From UBA1794 sp031552405 (GTDB lineage Bacteria > Bacteroidota > Bacteroidia > Bacteroidales > Bacteroidaceae): a stretch of 64,000 nt of DNA. The stretch is taken from contig JAVBMN010000037.1 in NCBI GenBank assembly GCA_031552405.1, positions 57,109 through 121,108 on the forward strand, given 5' to 3'. Made by a program: the position numbers and the translations under genes. The notes below the pieces were generated by a model. It made no database searches, had not been told where the DNA came from, and was given only the letters and a program-made list of their open reading frames with translations. Positions 52,992 through 62,400 of this stretch are shown one piece after another; the stretch's first letter is position 1, and each line of letters opens with the position of its first letter.

Positions 52992-54908
52992 TTAAGGAGC
53001 AGCAACCATTTTATACACATAGTTCCCAATATCCGTACTCACCTGTAACACCACCACGCCTGAATATCCCATTTTCGGGAGCGCCACTTCCTCACCTGCT
53101 TCCACAAGCGGGATAGTTTGCATGAACAGCACTTCACCAGACGGGGTGCAGCCACGCACAATTACTCTCTGTGCCCGGCACAAGAAAAGGAGGCGGGTTT
53201 CAGCGCCGGTGCCCAAGACTTCCACTCCGAGACGATCTCCCTCGCCCGTTTCTATGGAAAGCGGGTAGTGTTTCAGGATGTACTTCAAGCCGGCGCAGGC
53301 ATCGATCTTGCCAGTTCCCCAAACGTAGGGGGCACTCATATTTGCGCGAGGGTCTTGCCAGGAGGTCTGTTGCAACACATCGTAAATCTCGGCGGCCGAG
53401 AGTTCCGGATTGGCCTGCAGCCATAGTGCCACTACTCCGGTTACGAAGGGAGAAGACATAGAGGTACCTTGATTCGCCGCATAGTAATACTCCGCCCCTT
53501 TGAAAGATACCGTATCGATACTGGCGGGTCGAAACACATTATCAAAACGCGAAACGGCTGAGACAACAAGGCTCCCGGAGGCGGTCACATCCGGCTTTAT
53601 GCGGCCGTCCAGCGTAGGCCCCCTCCCCGAGGAGGAGGCTATCTCGTACAAGACTCCGTCCGTCACCTTTTTGGGAGTCTTGTTCTTGGTTACATAGGAT
53701 CCCACGCTAATTGTATTCCGTCCGGTTCCGCCTACTTCGGACATCGTACTGGAGGTATTTATCGTATATGCATCAAACACTGTAAACTCCGAGCCTGCCG
53801 CCGCCCAGGCATGTACCTCATTACCAGGTTCGGCCACGATACGGGTATCAAACTGCAGGCGGGTACCCTTTCCGATCAGCTTGCACACCGCGGCGGCATG
53901 AGGGCGGTTATTCACCGAGTCGCGCTCTGAGAAGATACCCGCCAGGTTACCTTTCCCCCAAGTGAGTGTGTCTATGTATGCTGTATCCACGGAGGCGCTC
54001 ACAAAATGGTTCTGACGAAACAACACCTCGCCCGTATTCTTGTCGGTGAGTGTAGTCAGCAGGCGGAAATCCTTCCCCGGCTCCCCCCATATATCGGTAT
54101 AACAGATATCGCTCTCCGAGCTGTGCTGCAAACGCATTGTATCCTGAGGCGAGGTGAACAACCTTGAAGCGTGCAACTTCTTGTTTCCGCTATTCCCTGC
54201 TGCTCCAACTACCAATATACCACGAGAAATGATAGAATCCAGCCCCCGGTCAAAGAGGCTTGTCCCATCGTGCGGCCCTTCGTGCCCTCCAATACTCAGG
54301 TTGATTACACAGGGCTTTCCCACAGAGCGGGCATAGTGGGCTATATACTTCACGCCATCCAATACCTCCCGATCCTTCAGGGAGGTGGACACCAGTACGA
54401 TTTCCGCCTCATGAGCCACCCCGTAATAAGCTGAGCCGGTCATAGAGCCAGCTGCAATATTGGCCACATGTGTACCATGCGAACCATCGGTGGTATCCCG
54501 TTGTAATGCCAGAATGGACTCTCTTGTAGCATATTCCGCCCCATACGAAAACTGAGAGGGGGCAGTACCCACCTTACGCACCTGGTCCCACAAACGGCTC
54601 ACACGATAGTCGCCCTGCGGGGTAAAGAAGGCGGGATGCGACAAGTCGTACCCCAGATCCACAATCCCCACTACAACTCCCTTCCCGGAGTAAGGAAGGC
54701 CTTCCGGGTTTTGCACGGTGGCATACGCTTCATCCACCCTTCCCTCTTGCCGGGCAGAGTCCATCCACAGAAAAAGGGAGGGTGCGGGCATCCGGCGTCG
54801 TAATTCCTTCCATGGAGAAGGACGATGCGGTCTATGTTTTTCCTGTCGTTGCGGGAAGGCAGAAAGCAAGAGTAACGTACATATAATAAGGAGTAGAAAT
54901 CTTTTCAT
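52992..54908 (-). CDS. Subtilisin-like serine peptidase (S8), secreted
   Basis: A 638-residue protease with a signal peptide (MKRFLLLIICTLLLLSAFP). Catalytic residues are visible: Asp84 in GIVDLGYDLSHP, His144 in GSHGTHVAN, and the serine in NQGTSMSSPFVTG (about 510). A roughly 130-residue insertion of beta-rich sequence lies between the His and Ser motifs (about 250-390), as in Bacteroidetes surface subtilases. The last 80 residues form a beta-rich tail ending NYVYKMVAAP, similar in layout to those of the neighbouring glycosidases. Target proteins are unknown. It is the first gene of a likely pair with the small membrane protein downstream (30 bp). Confidence 0.92.
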   Translation of the reverse strand: MKRFLLLIICTLLLLSAFPQRQEKHRPHRPSPWKELRRRMPAPSLFLWMDSARQEGRVDEAYATVQNPEGLPYSGKGVVVGIVDLGYDLSHPAFFTPQGDYRVSRLWDQVRKVGTAPSQFSYGAEYATRESILALQRDTTDGSHGTHVANIAAGSMTGSAYYGVAHEAEIVLVSTSLKDREVLDGVKYIAHYARSVGKPCVINLSIGGHEGPHDGTSLFDRGLDSIISRGILVVGAAGNSGNKKLHASRLFTSPQDTMRLQHSSESDICYTDIWGEPGKDFRLLTTLTDKNTGEVLFRQNHFVSASVDTAYIDTLTWGKGNLAGIFSERDSVNNRPHAAAVCKLIGKGTRLQFDTRIVAEPGNEVHAWAAAGSEFTVFDAYTINTSSTMSEVGGTGRNTISVGSYVTKNKTPKKVTDGVLYEIASSSGRGPTLDGRIKPDVTASGSLVVSAVSRFDNVFRPASIDTVSFKGAEYYYAANQGTSMSSPFVTGVVALWLQANPELSAAEIYDVLQQTSWQDPRANMSAPYVWGTGKIDACAGLKYILKHYPLSIETGEGDRLGVEVLGTGAETRLLFLCRAQRVIVRGCTPSGEVLFMQTIPLVEAGEEVALPKMGYSGVVVLQVSTDIGNYVYKMVAAP

Positions 54909-55031
54909 TCAGTTTTATAAAGAGGTAAAGCTATTTAATATAACCGATTATGTGCGTTGTTTATTGCTTTTACCGGAAGGCTATTTCTATTTTATTGTTC
55001 TATTTTCTTATGATAATGCCTGGCGTAAAAC

Positions 55032-55069
55032 ACAATGCAGCCGGATACTTTAGTATCCGGCTGCATTGT
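55032..55069 (-). terminator. Terminator of the GH30 gene
   Basis: A perfect 17-bp stem ACAATGCAGCCGGATAC / GTATCCGGCTGCATTGT with a 4-nt loop, 20 bp past the GH30 stop, followed on the minus strand by GTTTTA. Confidence 0.9.
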
Positions 55070-55089
55070 AATTATACCAGGAATCCGAG

Positions 55090-58000
55090 CTATTGTACAA
55101 TCACTTTCTCTGTTTTCATTCTTCGCGAAGCATGCGTTATCTTCCGGATATATGCCCCACTCTGGGTGGGATGGCTTATCTTCATGCCTTGCATGTTGTA
55201 GTATTCGGTCTTGACTATTTGGTCGTCCTCCAAAGGCGTATCCAAGCCTACCAACGGATCGTGGCTCACAAGATTCAACTTAAAGTTGTCTACCTGGAAC
55301 CATCCTCCCCAGTCATCGGATCCGCTTCCGGCAGAGGCTGCTCCGATACGTACTACTGCCCCATCCGCCGGAACTGAGAATTCCACCGTTAGTGTATTCC
55401 ACACATTGTCACCACCCCAGGTAAGTACATCTGAGCAGGATTCTTTCTCCCCATTCACTCGTACGTACAGATGTTGATCGGTTATCACTTCTCTGCTGGC
55501 ACCCTCTTTCCGGCTGCGCATTACAGCACTCAGCGTATAGGTTCCCTTGGGAAGCGTCACATCCTGGTACAAGTCAATATGACCTACTCTGTTAGCCCAG
55601 ATATTATATTGCTGGAGCCCCTGGTCGGGAGTAAGTGTGCTCAACCGTGCATCTTTATCGGCAGGGAATGCATAATCCAACTCCCAAGATGCCGGAATAA
55701 AGACTTTTGGCGCTACATTGTAGGCTGTCTCTTCAAAGCTCGGATTCGCAAGGATGAACGTAGCATCAAAAGGAGCGGACTGACTCAGGCGACAAGTCTT
55801 TTCAGCCTCTTTCAACTCTTGAACGGCTTGCCGAACTCCACTATTATCATATTCACCAGTTGAGTATTTACCGCCGACCGCCTCATACACACCTTCCAAA
55901 GTGGAATATCCTGCATACTCCCGGCAACTTTCCATCACTTCTGATGTCGCTTCAAGCGCCGCATGCAAAGAAGCATAAGTTACGGAAGAGGCAAGAGCAG
56001 GTGCCAAAGCCTCTGTCAACCTCTTAGCAGCCTCTTCCAGTTCCTTCATCTTCAGCGGATCGGCAACAACGGCTGATTCAGCTTGGGAAATCGCAACAGA
56101 AAGTAGTGAAGCTACGGAAGCTTTCATAGCAAAAGTGCTATATTCTTTTGCTTCCGTAATTTGCGCGGTTAGCGTACTTTTAAGCACGGCAGGATCAGCC
56201 CCCAGATAGTACAGGCGGAAATTGTCACAACCCACCCAATTCAGTCCGGCAGCAGGATCTTCCACTTTAAAACCGAAGGTTAGCGTACCGTCTACCACCG
56301 TTCCGGTTACCTCATACTCTTCCCGCCAGTCTACCGATGTGGACTGCTCATTGGCAAACAGCAAGCCTCCTTTGCGGGGCGAGTCGTCACCCGGCATATT
56401 GGACAGATTGCGGTACAAGGAGAAAGCAGCAGCCTTCACCCTATATGCACCAGCGGGCAAGCCGCTTATAGTCTGTGAAACACCCAGGGGAGTAGCTACC
56501 GTCTTTCCGCTATCTACCCATTTCTCCACAAACAGAGTACCGTCTTTCAACACTACTTCCTCCTTGGTCTTCAGGTGTTCATTGTTGGAAGTTGCCATAC
56601 CATTGTTGACCCATCCGGTAAACGAACTCTCAAAACTGGGGTTCTGAATCAGAGAAGTCATATCATACGGCTGATCGGCAGAAGCATTTGCCAGCTGATA
56701 TTGATGGATGGCAGCATCCAACGCCGTAATGGCCTGAGAGATCGCATCCGCATTCTCTTCTACAGCGCGGGCTTTTTCAATAACTGTTTGCAGTTCTTCC
56801 GCATTACTTCCGGAGAGCAGATACAGAGCGCTTGCTTCTTCTATCTTCAGCGTCAGGGTTGCTTTAATGGCATCCAGTCCCGCAGCAGAGTAGTAAAGAC
56901 GGAAGGAGTCAAAGACCGTCCACAGGTTAGCAGCTCTTGAGTCGACCCCAATCTTCATTGCGCCCGAAGCAAGTAGGCTGTGATCCAAAGAAACCTCATA
57001 CCCCTCATTTCCCGCAAGGCTGGCCGCTGCGGCGGTCAGGTTGTTTGAAGCATCGGATGCCTCCTTCTTAGGCAGGGCAACTTCATCTGCATCCGCAAAA
57101 AGGAAAGCCTGTGTGCCTCCATCCACAAATGCACGCGCTTTTAGAGCATAACGACCCGCGGGAAGAGAAGGCAGAGTCTGAGAAAGTGTGGAAACAGTAT
57201 GCCAGAATTCTGTGGCGTTGCTACTTACAAAATTACCTCCGGAGCCTGTACGAATCCATCCGGCGGTACCTTCATCAAAATTGGGGTTCGCCAGAAGCGC
57301 CGTTACATCCACCCACTCTCCCTCTGCGGCATTGGCCATCTGGTAATGAGCCATGGCAGTTTTCAAGCGACTTGCCGCCTGGTTTATCTCCGTTTGGAAT
57401 ACAGCGTTGCCCGCCACCTCTTCTGCAGCAAGGATGGCATCCTGCAAATCCCCGGCTTTCTGTCCTGTACCTGCACCATACAGCGTGTTGGCTTCTGCAA
57501 TACAGACCGACAGCTGGGTCTTGTCATTGGCTATTTCTATTTTTGCATCCACTATCACACTGTTAAATGAAAGCGCCGGAGCAGAAATGGTAACGTATTT
57601 ATCTCCTATTTTAACGGTACGCTCTGCAGCATTTGCAGAATGATTGGCAAATACTACCGCCACCTTTCCATCCGGGAGGAGGGCTGCAAGCAGCCTTCCG
57701 GTAGCACTCTGGTTCGTCTCAAGGATCACGGAGCCCGGACGTATGATATTGCAGAAATGCTTAACTGCATAGTATTCGGGGGTATAGGTAGCGGCTCCCG
57801 TGGAGCTGTTCACACGTACCAATGCATTCTGATTCCAGCCCCAGGTACTTGTACCCTTATCTTGCAAAATCATATTCCAAAAGGTATATGCTTCCGCACC
57901 GTGGTATAAATATTCAGTGATCAGGTTGAAGGTGTGCTGTGCAGCCCCCCAATTGAATGTACCCGAACCGCATTCGCTCTCTGTTTGCATTACGCGGTAG

Positions 58001-58974
58001 TTGGGATACTGTTGACGAATCTGCGGAAGTGCTTGCAAACCCTCCCACTGAAACCCGATGCCGTCTACGGAAGAAGCCATCCGGGAGTCGGACAATATGC
58101 CATTAAACACACTCAGGTTTCCGGTATTCATAGTTCCCAGAAACACTTCTACTTCGGGATGCGTCTTCTTCAAATGAGGCACGAGATACTCTACATTGAA
58201 GCGAACTGTACCATCGGGTAGCCATGTACAGTTAGGGTAATCATTGTAGGTATACGCCTCGTTTTGATACATAATCATTGAGATGTTGATCCCTTCAGCC
58301 TTATACGCATCAATAAACTTAGAGAAGTACAAAGCGTATGCTTCCAGATACTCCGGTTGTTGGATAAACTGGTTGGCAGTCAGAGTAGGCACCGCCTGAT
58401 CAGAGGGCATACCGTTTTCGGTAGTACTGCGGTTGGCATAATGCCCATTGGTCTTCATCCAAGAAGGCGGACTCCAGGGAGAAGCCCAGAAACCGATGTG
58501 GGGATTTTCAGCCAAAGCCTCTTTAATATAGGGTATGACAGTCTGCTTGTCCCGGCTGATATTGAAGCGTTCCATTGCAAAATCCCCTTTAGTCTCATTA
58601 GAGCTGTACCAGCTACGGGCATAATCATTCGCTCCTATAGGAATGCGACAGTACGTGTACCCCATATCACCGTCGGAAGCAAAGAAACGTTCCATGATTT
58701 GTTTATGGTCTTTCTCACTCGTCCTATTTAAGGCATCCCAACATAGTTCATTGAAGCAGGTGCCCCATCCTTTAAAGGTTTGCTGCGGCCGATTGATGTA
58801 CACTTCCACATCCGGGGTTTTATCCGGAGTGGATTTCACTTGAATGTCCGCTTTCTTTTCCCATACTTTGCCCTCTGTACTGCTAAACCATACAGCAGTA
58901 TTCTCTTCCCCGGAAGCTGAAAGGAAGGAAAAGGCACATAAGCAGCTTAGTGCCACTCTTACTCGTTTTCTCAT
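55090..58974 (-). CDS. Glycoside hydrolase family 30 with four C-terminal carbohydrate-binding/FIVAR modules
   Basis: The ATG at 58974 opens a signal peptide (MRKRVRVALSCLCAFSFLSAS). The longer frame runs through the promoter and is rejected. The 1294-residue enzyme has a GH30 catalytic domain (about 45-480): FKGWGTCFNELCWDAL, FWASPWSPPSWMK, acid/base E in MYQNEAYTYND and nucleophile E in MQTESECGSG. Four lectin-like modules follow (NPNFDEGTAGW, NPSFESSFTGW, NPSFEETAYN and relatives), joined by helical FIVAR-type linkers (AITALDAAIHQYQLA), with a sorting-like tail. GH30 covers glucosylceramidases, beta-1,6-glucanases and xylanases. The divergent GH128 neighbour makes a beta-glucan substrate likely but unproven. 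Confidence 0.92.
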   Translation of the reverse strand: MRKRVRVALSCLCAFSFLSASGEENTAVWFSSTEGKVWEKKADIQVKSTPDKTPDVEVYINRPQQTFKGWGTCFNELCWDALNRTSEKDHKQIMERFFASDGDMGYTYCRIPIGANDYARSWYSSNETKGDFAMERFNISRDKQTVIPYIKEALAENPHIGFWASPWSPPSWMKTNGHYANRSTTENGMPSDQAVPTLTANQFIQQPEYLEAYALYFSKFIDAYKAEGINISMIMYQNEAYTYNDYPNCTWLPDGTVRFNVEYLVPHLKKTHPEVEVFLGTMNTGNLSVFNGILSDSRMASSVDGIGFQWEGLQALPQIRQQYPNYRVMQTESECGSGTFNWGAAQHTFNLITEYLYHGAEAYTFWNMILQDKGTSTWGWNQNALVRVNSSTGAATYTPEYYAVKHFCNIIRPGSVILETNQSATGRLLAALLPDGKVAVVFANHSANAAERTVKIGDKYVTISAPALSFNSVIVDAKIEIANDKTQLSVCIAEANTLYGAGTGQKAGDLQDAILAAEEVAGNAVFQTEINQAASRLKTAMAHYQMANAAEGEWVDVTALLANPNFDEGTAGWIRTGSGGNFVSSNATEFWHTVSTLSQTLPSLPAGRYALKARAFVDGGTQAFLFADADEVALPKKEASDASNNLTAAAASLAGNEGYEVSLDHSLLASGAMKIGVDSRAANLWTVFDSFRLYYSAAGLDAIKATLTLKIEEASALYLLSGSNAEELQTVIEKARAVEENADAISQAITALDAAIHQYQLANASADQPYDMTSLIQNPSFESSFTGWVNNGMATSNNEHLKTKEEVVLKDGTLFVEKWVDSGKTVATPLGVSQTISGLPAGAYRVKAAAFSLYRNLSNMPGDDSPRKGGLLFANEQSTSVDWREEYEVTGTVVDGTLTFGFKVEDPAAGLNWVGCDNFRLYYLGADPAVLKSTLTAQITEAKEYSTFAMKASVASLLSVAISQAESAVVADPLKMKELEEAAKRLTEALAPALASSVTYASLHAALEATSEVMESCREYAGYSTLEGVYEAVGGKYSTGEYDNSGVRQAVQELKEAEKTCRLSQSAPFDATFILANPSFEETAYNVAPKVFIPASWELDYAFPADKDARLSTLTPDQGLQQYNIWANRVGHIDLYQDVTLPKGTYTLSAVMRSRKEGASREVITDQHLYVRVNGEKESCSDVLTWGGDNVWNTLTVEFSVPADGAVVRIGAASAGSGSDDWGGWFQVDNFKLNLVSHDPLVGLDTPLEDDQIVKTEYYNMQGMKISHPTQSGAYIRKITHASRRMKTEKVIVQ

Positions 58975-59039
58975 GATAGTGATAGAATAGATAGTATTTA
59001 GTAAATGTAATTTGCTCTCCAAAGAAGCATTCAAGGCGT

Positions 59040-59071
59040 CAAAGATAGATTGTATTTTTTGAATAATCAAA
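59040..59071 (-). promoter_or_regulatory. Promoter of the GH30 gene
   Basis: The minus strand reads TTTG (59071-59068), 20 bp, then TATCTTTG (59047-59040). The predicted start near 59034 leaves a leader of about 60 nt and excludes the longer reading frame. Confidence 0.85.
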
Positions 59072-59264
59072 ATATAAACCACTATTTTACAACTGATTAA
59101 ACACAAATAGCGCACCTCTTTTCCTAATCAATACAATAAGCCATTTATCAAGACGAGGATTACATAACTAAACATAATTTCTAAAAAGGCCACATAGAAT
59201 ATTGCTTTTTGCTTCTTTCCTGGCAGGGCGCTTTCTTTATAACAAAGCCAATATTCGTACCGCC

Positions 59265-59298
59265 AGAATACAATATGAGTGTTCACTTATTGTATTCT
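59265..59298. promoter_or_regulatory. Inverted repeat in the GH30-GH128 divergent spacer (possible operator)
   Basis: AGAATACAAT and ATTGTATTCT are perfect 10-bp arms 14 bp apart, between the two divergent promoters (59040-59071 and 59383-59414). The 481-bp gene-free spacer (58975-59455) shows no ORF. Confidence 0.4.
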
Positions 59299-59382
59299 TC
59301 TTTTATCTCATATACTAACCCTCCTATCAGGGCTTTTCCCTTTAAGGATACAGATTGGATTGGCAAGTTAGCCAAGAGTTTT

Positions 59383-59414
59383 CTTGTCTAAATCATTTCT
59401 TTTCAATACATTTG
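59383..59414 (+). promoter_or_regulatory. Promoter of the GH128 gene
   Basis: CTTG at 59383-59386, 20 bp, then TACATTTG at 59407-59414. The predicted start near 59420 is downstream of the first in-frame ATG (59384), which supports the ATG at 59456. Confidence 0.75.
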
Positions 59415-59455
59415 CTCCCAATAAAAAGATACACTTACTTACTAACATTTATTCC

Positions 59456-62400
59456 ATGAAGAACCCTCTTTACTTTGTATGCCTGACTGTTATGGCGCTA
59501 CTGTACGGAACACTTCACACAAAAGCTGCTGCCCCGCAAATTGTAGCCGGAGGTGAATATTATCTGTACAATATCCATTACGATCGTATTTTGGGACAAA
59601 AATCAGATGGCACTACTCCCGGTCTCTCCCGTGCCGGAACAAACAGTGCAGCCGACAGTTATGTATTTGTAGCCGAAACCTCTGGGACAAGCGGCTATTT
59701 CCTGCTCCGCCAGAAAAGCTCCGGCAAATACCTAGCTGCCAGCACCGCCAATACGTGGAGCGTACTGCTGCAATCTACCCGTGCCACCACAGATCCCTAC
59801 CTGTGGACTATCATCCCCGGGATGGACGGCAACCTGAGCTGCAAAAAGGCATCTACCCAGTACTTGGGATGCGACACCGGGAAAGACGCCGACGCTTACA
59901 TCAGTGTATTTTATGACAAGGCGCTCAACGAACAGAGCCGATGGGAGGTATTTGAGGCCAATGGCAGCTTTGACAACTCCCGCAAACAACTCTATCTGGA
60001 AGAGCTCTCCCGTTCTATTGCAAGCGGCACCCTCATGGCGCAGCAAACTACCTACACAGAAGACTGGCGCCAACAGGTGTCCGCCGCCGTGACTGCTGCG
60101 GAGGAGGTATATAACAATGCCGCTTCACGCACACTGGCCCAGATCGTTGAAGCTACCAGTACACTGCGTAAGGTGCTGATGGAATGCCGCGCTTCGGATG
60201 CGTTAACCCTGCTAAGCGGTACTAATTTCGACGTGGATAATTCCTTTACCCTGGCTCTGAACGGATTGGAACAGAAAGGAAACAATACTTCCATCTCCGT
60301 ACTGATACGTAACGCCAAAGGAATGGGAGCCGTCATTGAAATAGACGGAAGCAGTGGGGTAAACATCGAAGGCAAGGTAATAGCCGAGCCAACCGATGTA
60401 GAAATGATTCACCACAACGATTACCAGTTTGCCTTCAACGGCACTACAGTACAGATATACCGCGACGGTGCATTACTAGGTTCAGCGCCCTCCTACTCCG
60501 TACCGGCTTATACCGCCAACGGTACAGGCGCAGAATGGACCATCCTCAGCGCCAGCGCCCTGAACAAATACAGCCCGGAGATAGTAAGCGCCACAAAGGC
60601 GGTGGCACAAGGTACCGCCGTAACTGATAAATACGGCAACAAAACCCGCTACGCCATATTCCTGAAAGACCAGACACTGGAACTGACCGAGGCCGTCGAC
60701 TTCCACCTCATGCAGGAAGCCACCCCGCTAACCAACTCAACCATTAACCTGGCTCATGAGAATGCCTGGCTGATCTTTGATAACACCCTACCCTCCGTAG
60801 TGGTAAATACCTACCTTGCCTCTATTAAGGTGAACGGACAGAAAGCCGTGGCAGGCACCAATGTCCACGTAGGCATGTACCTGAATGGAGCTATAGTAAT
60901 GCCTCAAAACAGCAGTACTATTCCCTTTACCGGATATAGCGGTGAGTTGTATGCAGGCGAGGCCACCAACCTGAAGCTGGGCGCCAACGAGCTGGGAAAA
61001 GCCTCCAACTCTTTCCGTAGCTTTATACTGAAGCGTGGATACATGGCCGTCCTGGCCAGCGGGAGCAACGGAAGCGGATACAGCCGTGTGTATGTGGCCG
61101 ATCATCAAGATATCAAAGTATCCGTACTGCCGCAAGCGCTTAACCAACGGGTATCTTCCGTACACATCAAGAAATGGAACTACGTATCCAAGAAAGGCTG
61201 GTGCAGCGACAAGAGCAGTACTGCTGCAATCCTTACAGATAGCAAGGCTGTACGCGCCACCTGGTATTACACCTGGAGCGCCGACCGATACAGCACCTAC
61301 GACATGGAATACATCCCCATCAAGCAGCACCTGTACTGGCCCTCCCAAAGCCAGATTACCGGACAAACCGCCAGCACTCATGTACTGGGCTACAACGAAC
61401 CGGAACATGCCGAGCAACATACCTCCTCAAAATGCTCGTGCGGCGGAGTTATCTCGCCCTGGACCTCGTGTACCAAAACACCTGATCTGCAAGAAACAGG
61501 GATGCGCATCGGCTCGCCCTCGCCCACAGACGCCAGCTGGCTCACCCAATACATTGGCCACTGCAACGACATGGCCTACCGCTGCGACTTTGTGGTAATG
61601 CACTGCTACTGGGGTACCAACGAAGCTGCCAATGCTGCTGCCTGGTATAACCAGCTAAAAACCATCTATAACAATACCAAACGTCCCATCTGGATTACCG
61701 AGTGGAATAACGGCGCCTCATGGACCACCGAAAGCTGGCCCTCGAGCTATGGCGACAAACTGGAGAAGAACCGCGCTGCCATTAAAGAGATCCTCAACGT
61801 ACTGGATACTTGCCGCTTCGTAGAGCGTTACTCCATCTACAACTGGGATAGCTACTACCGCGCCATGATAGCCGATGACGGGTGGGTGACACCCGCCGGA
61901 CAGGTGTATCGCGATAACAAATCCACCTTTGCCTACAACGCCGATGTGCAATTTACCCCCGTTTGGTGGGCGCCCTCGCTCAAGACTGTGGAACTGAAAG
62001 CCAAAATCAATTCTGCAGCCGGCAAGCTGAACTTTACCATAAAGAATGAGAATGGGGATATGACTGATAAGCTTATCATCCAGCGCAAACGGGCAGACGG
62101 TACCTATGAGGATTATTACACGGAAACAGATCGTTCCGTCTTTGACAAAACGGAATATACATACTCCTTTAATCTGAGCGACTTTAACACGGAAACGGAT
62201 GAATTCCGCCTCCGCGTTACTACCACCGCAGGCGGAGAAACATTCTACAGCACCGGACTGGGCTACATCGTGAACCCCAACATCATAACCAGCGCCAAGA
62301 CCGCCGTAGATGGATGGACCTGCGTAAAATCGGCCGCCAACGGATTTACCCAAGGCACAGGCGACACCTTCTTTGAGGTATGGGATACCACTCCCGCCGA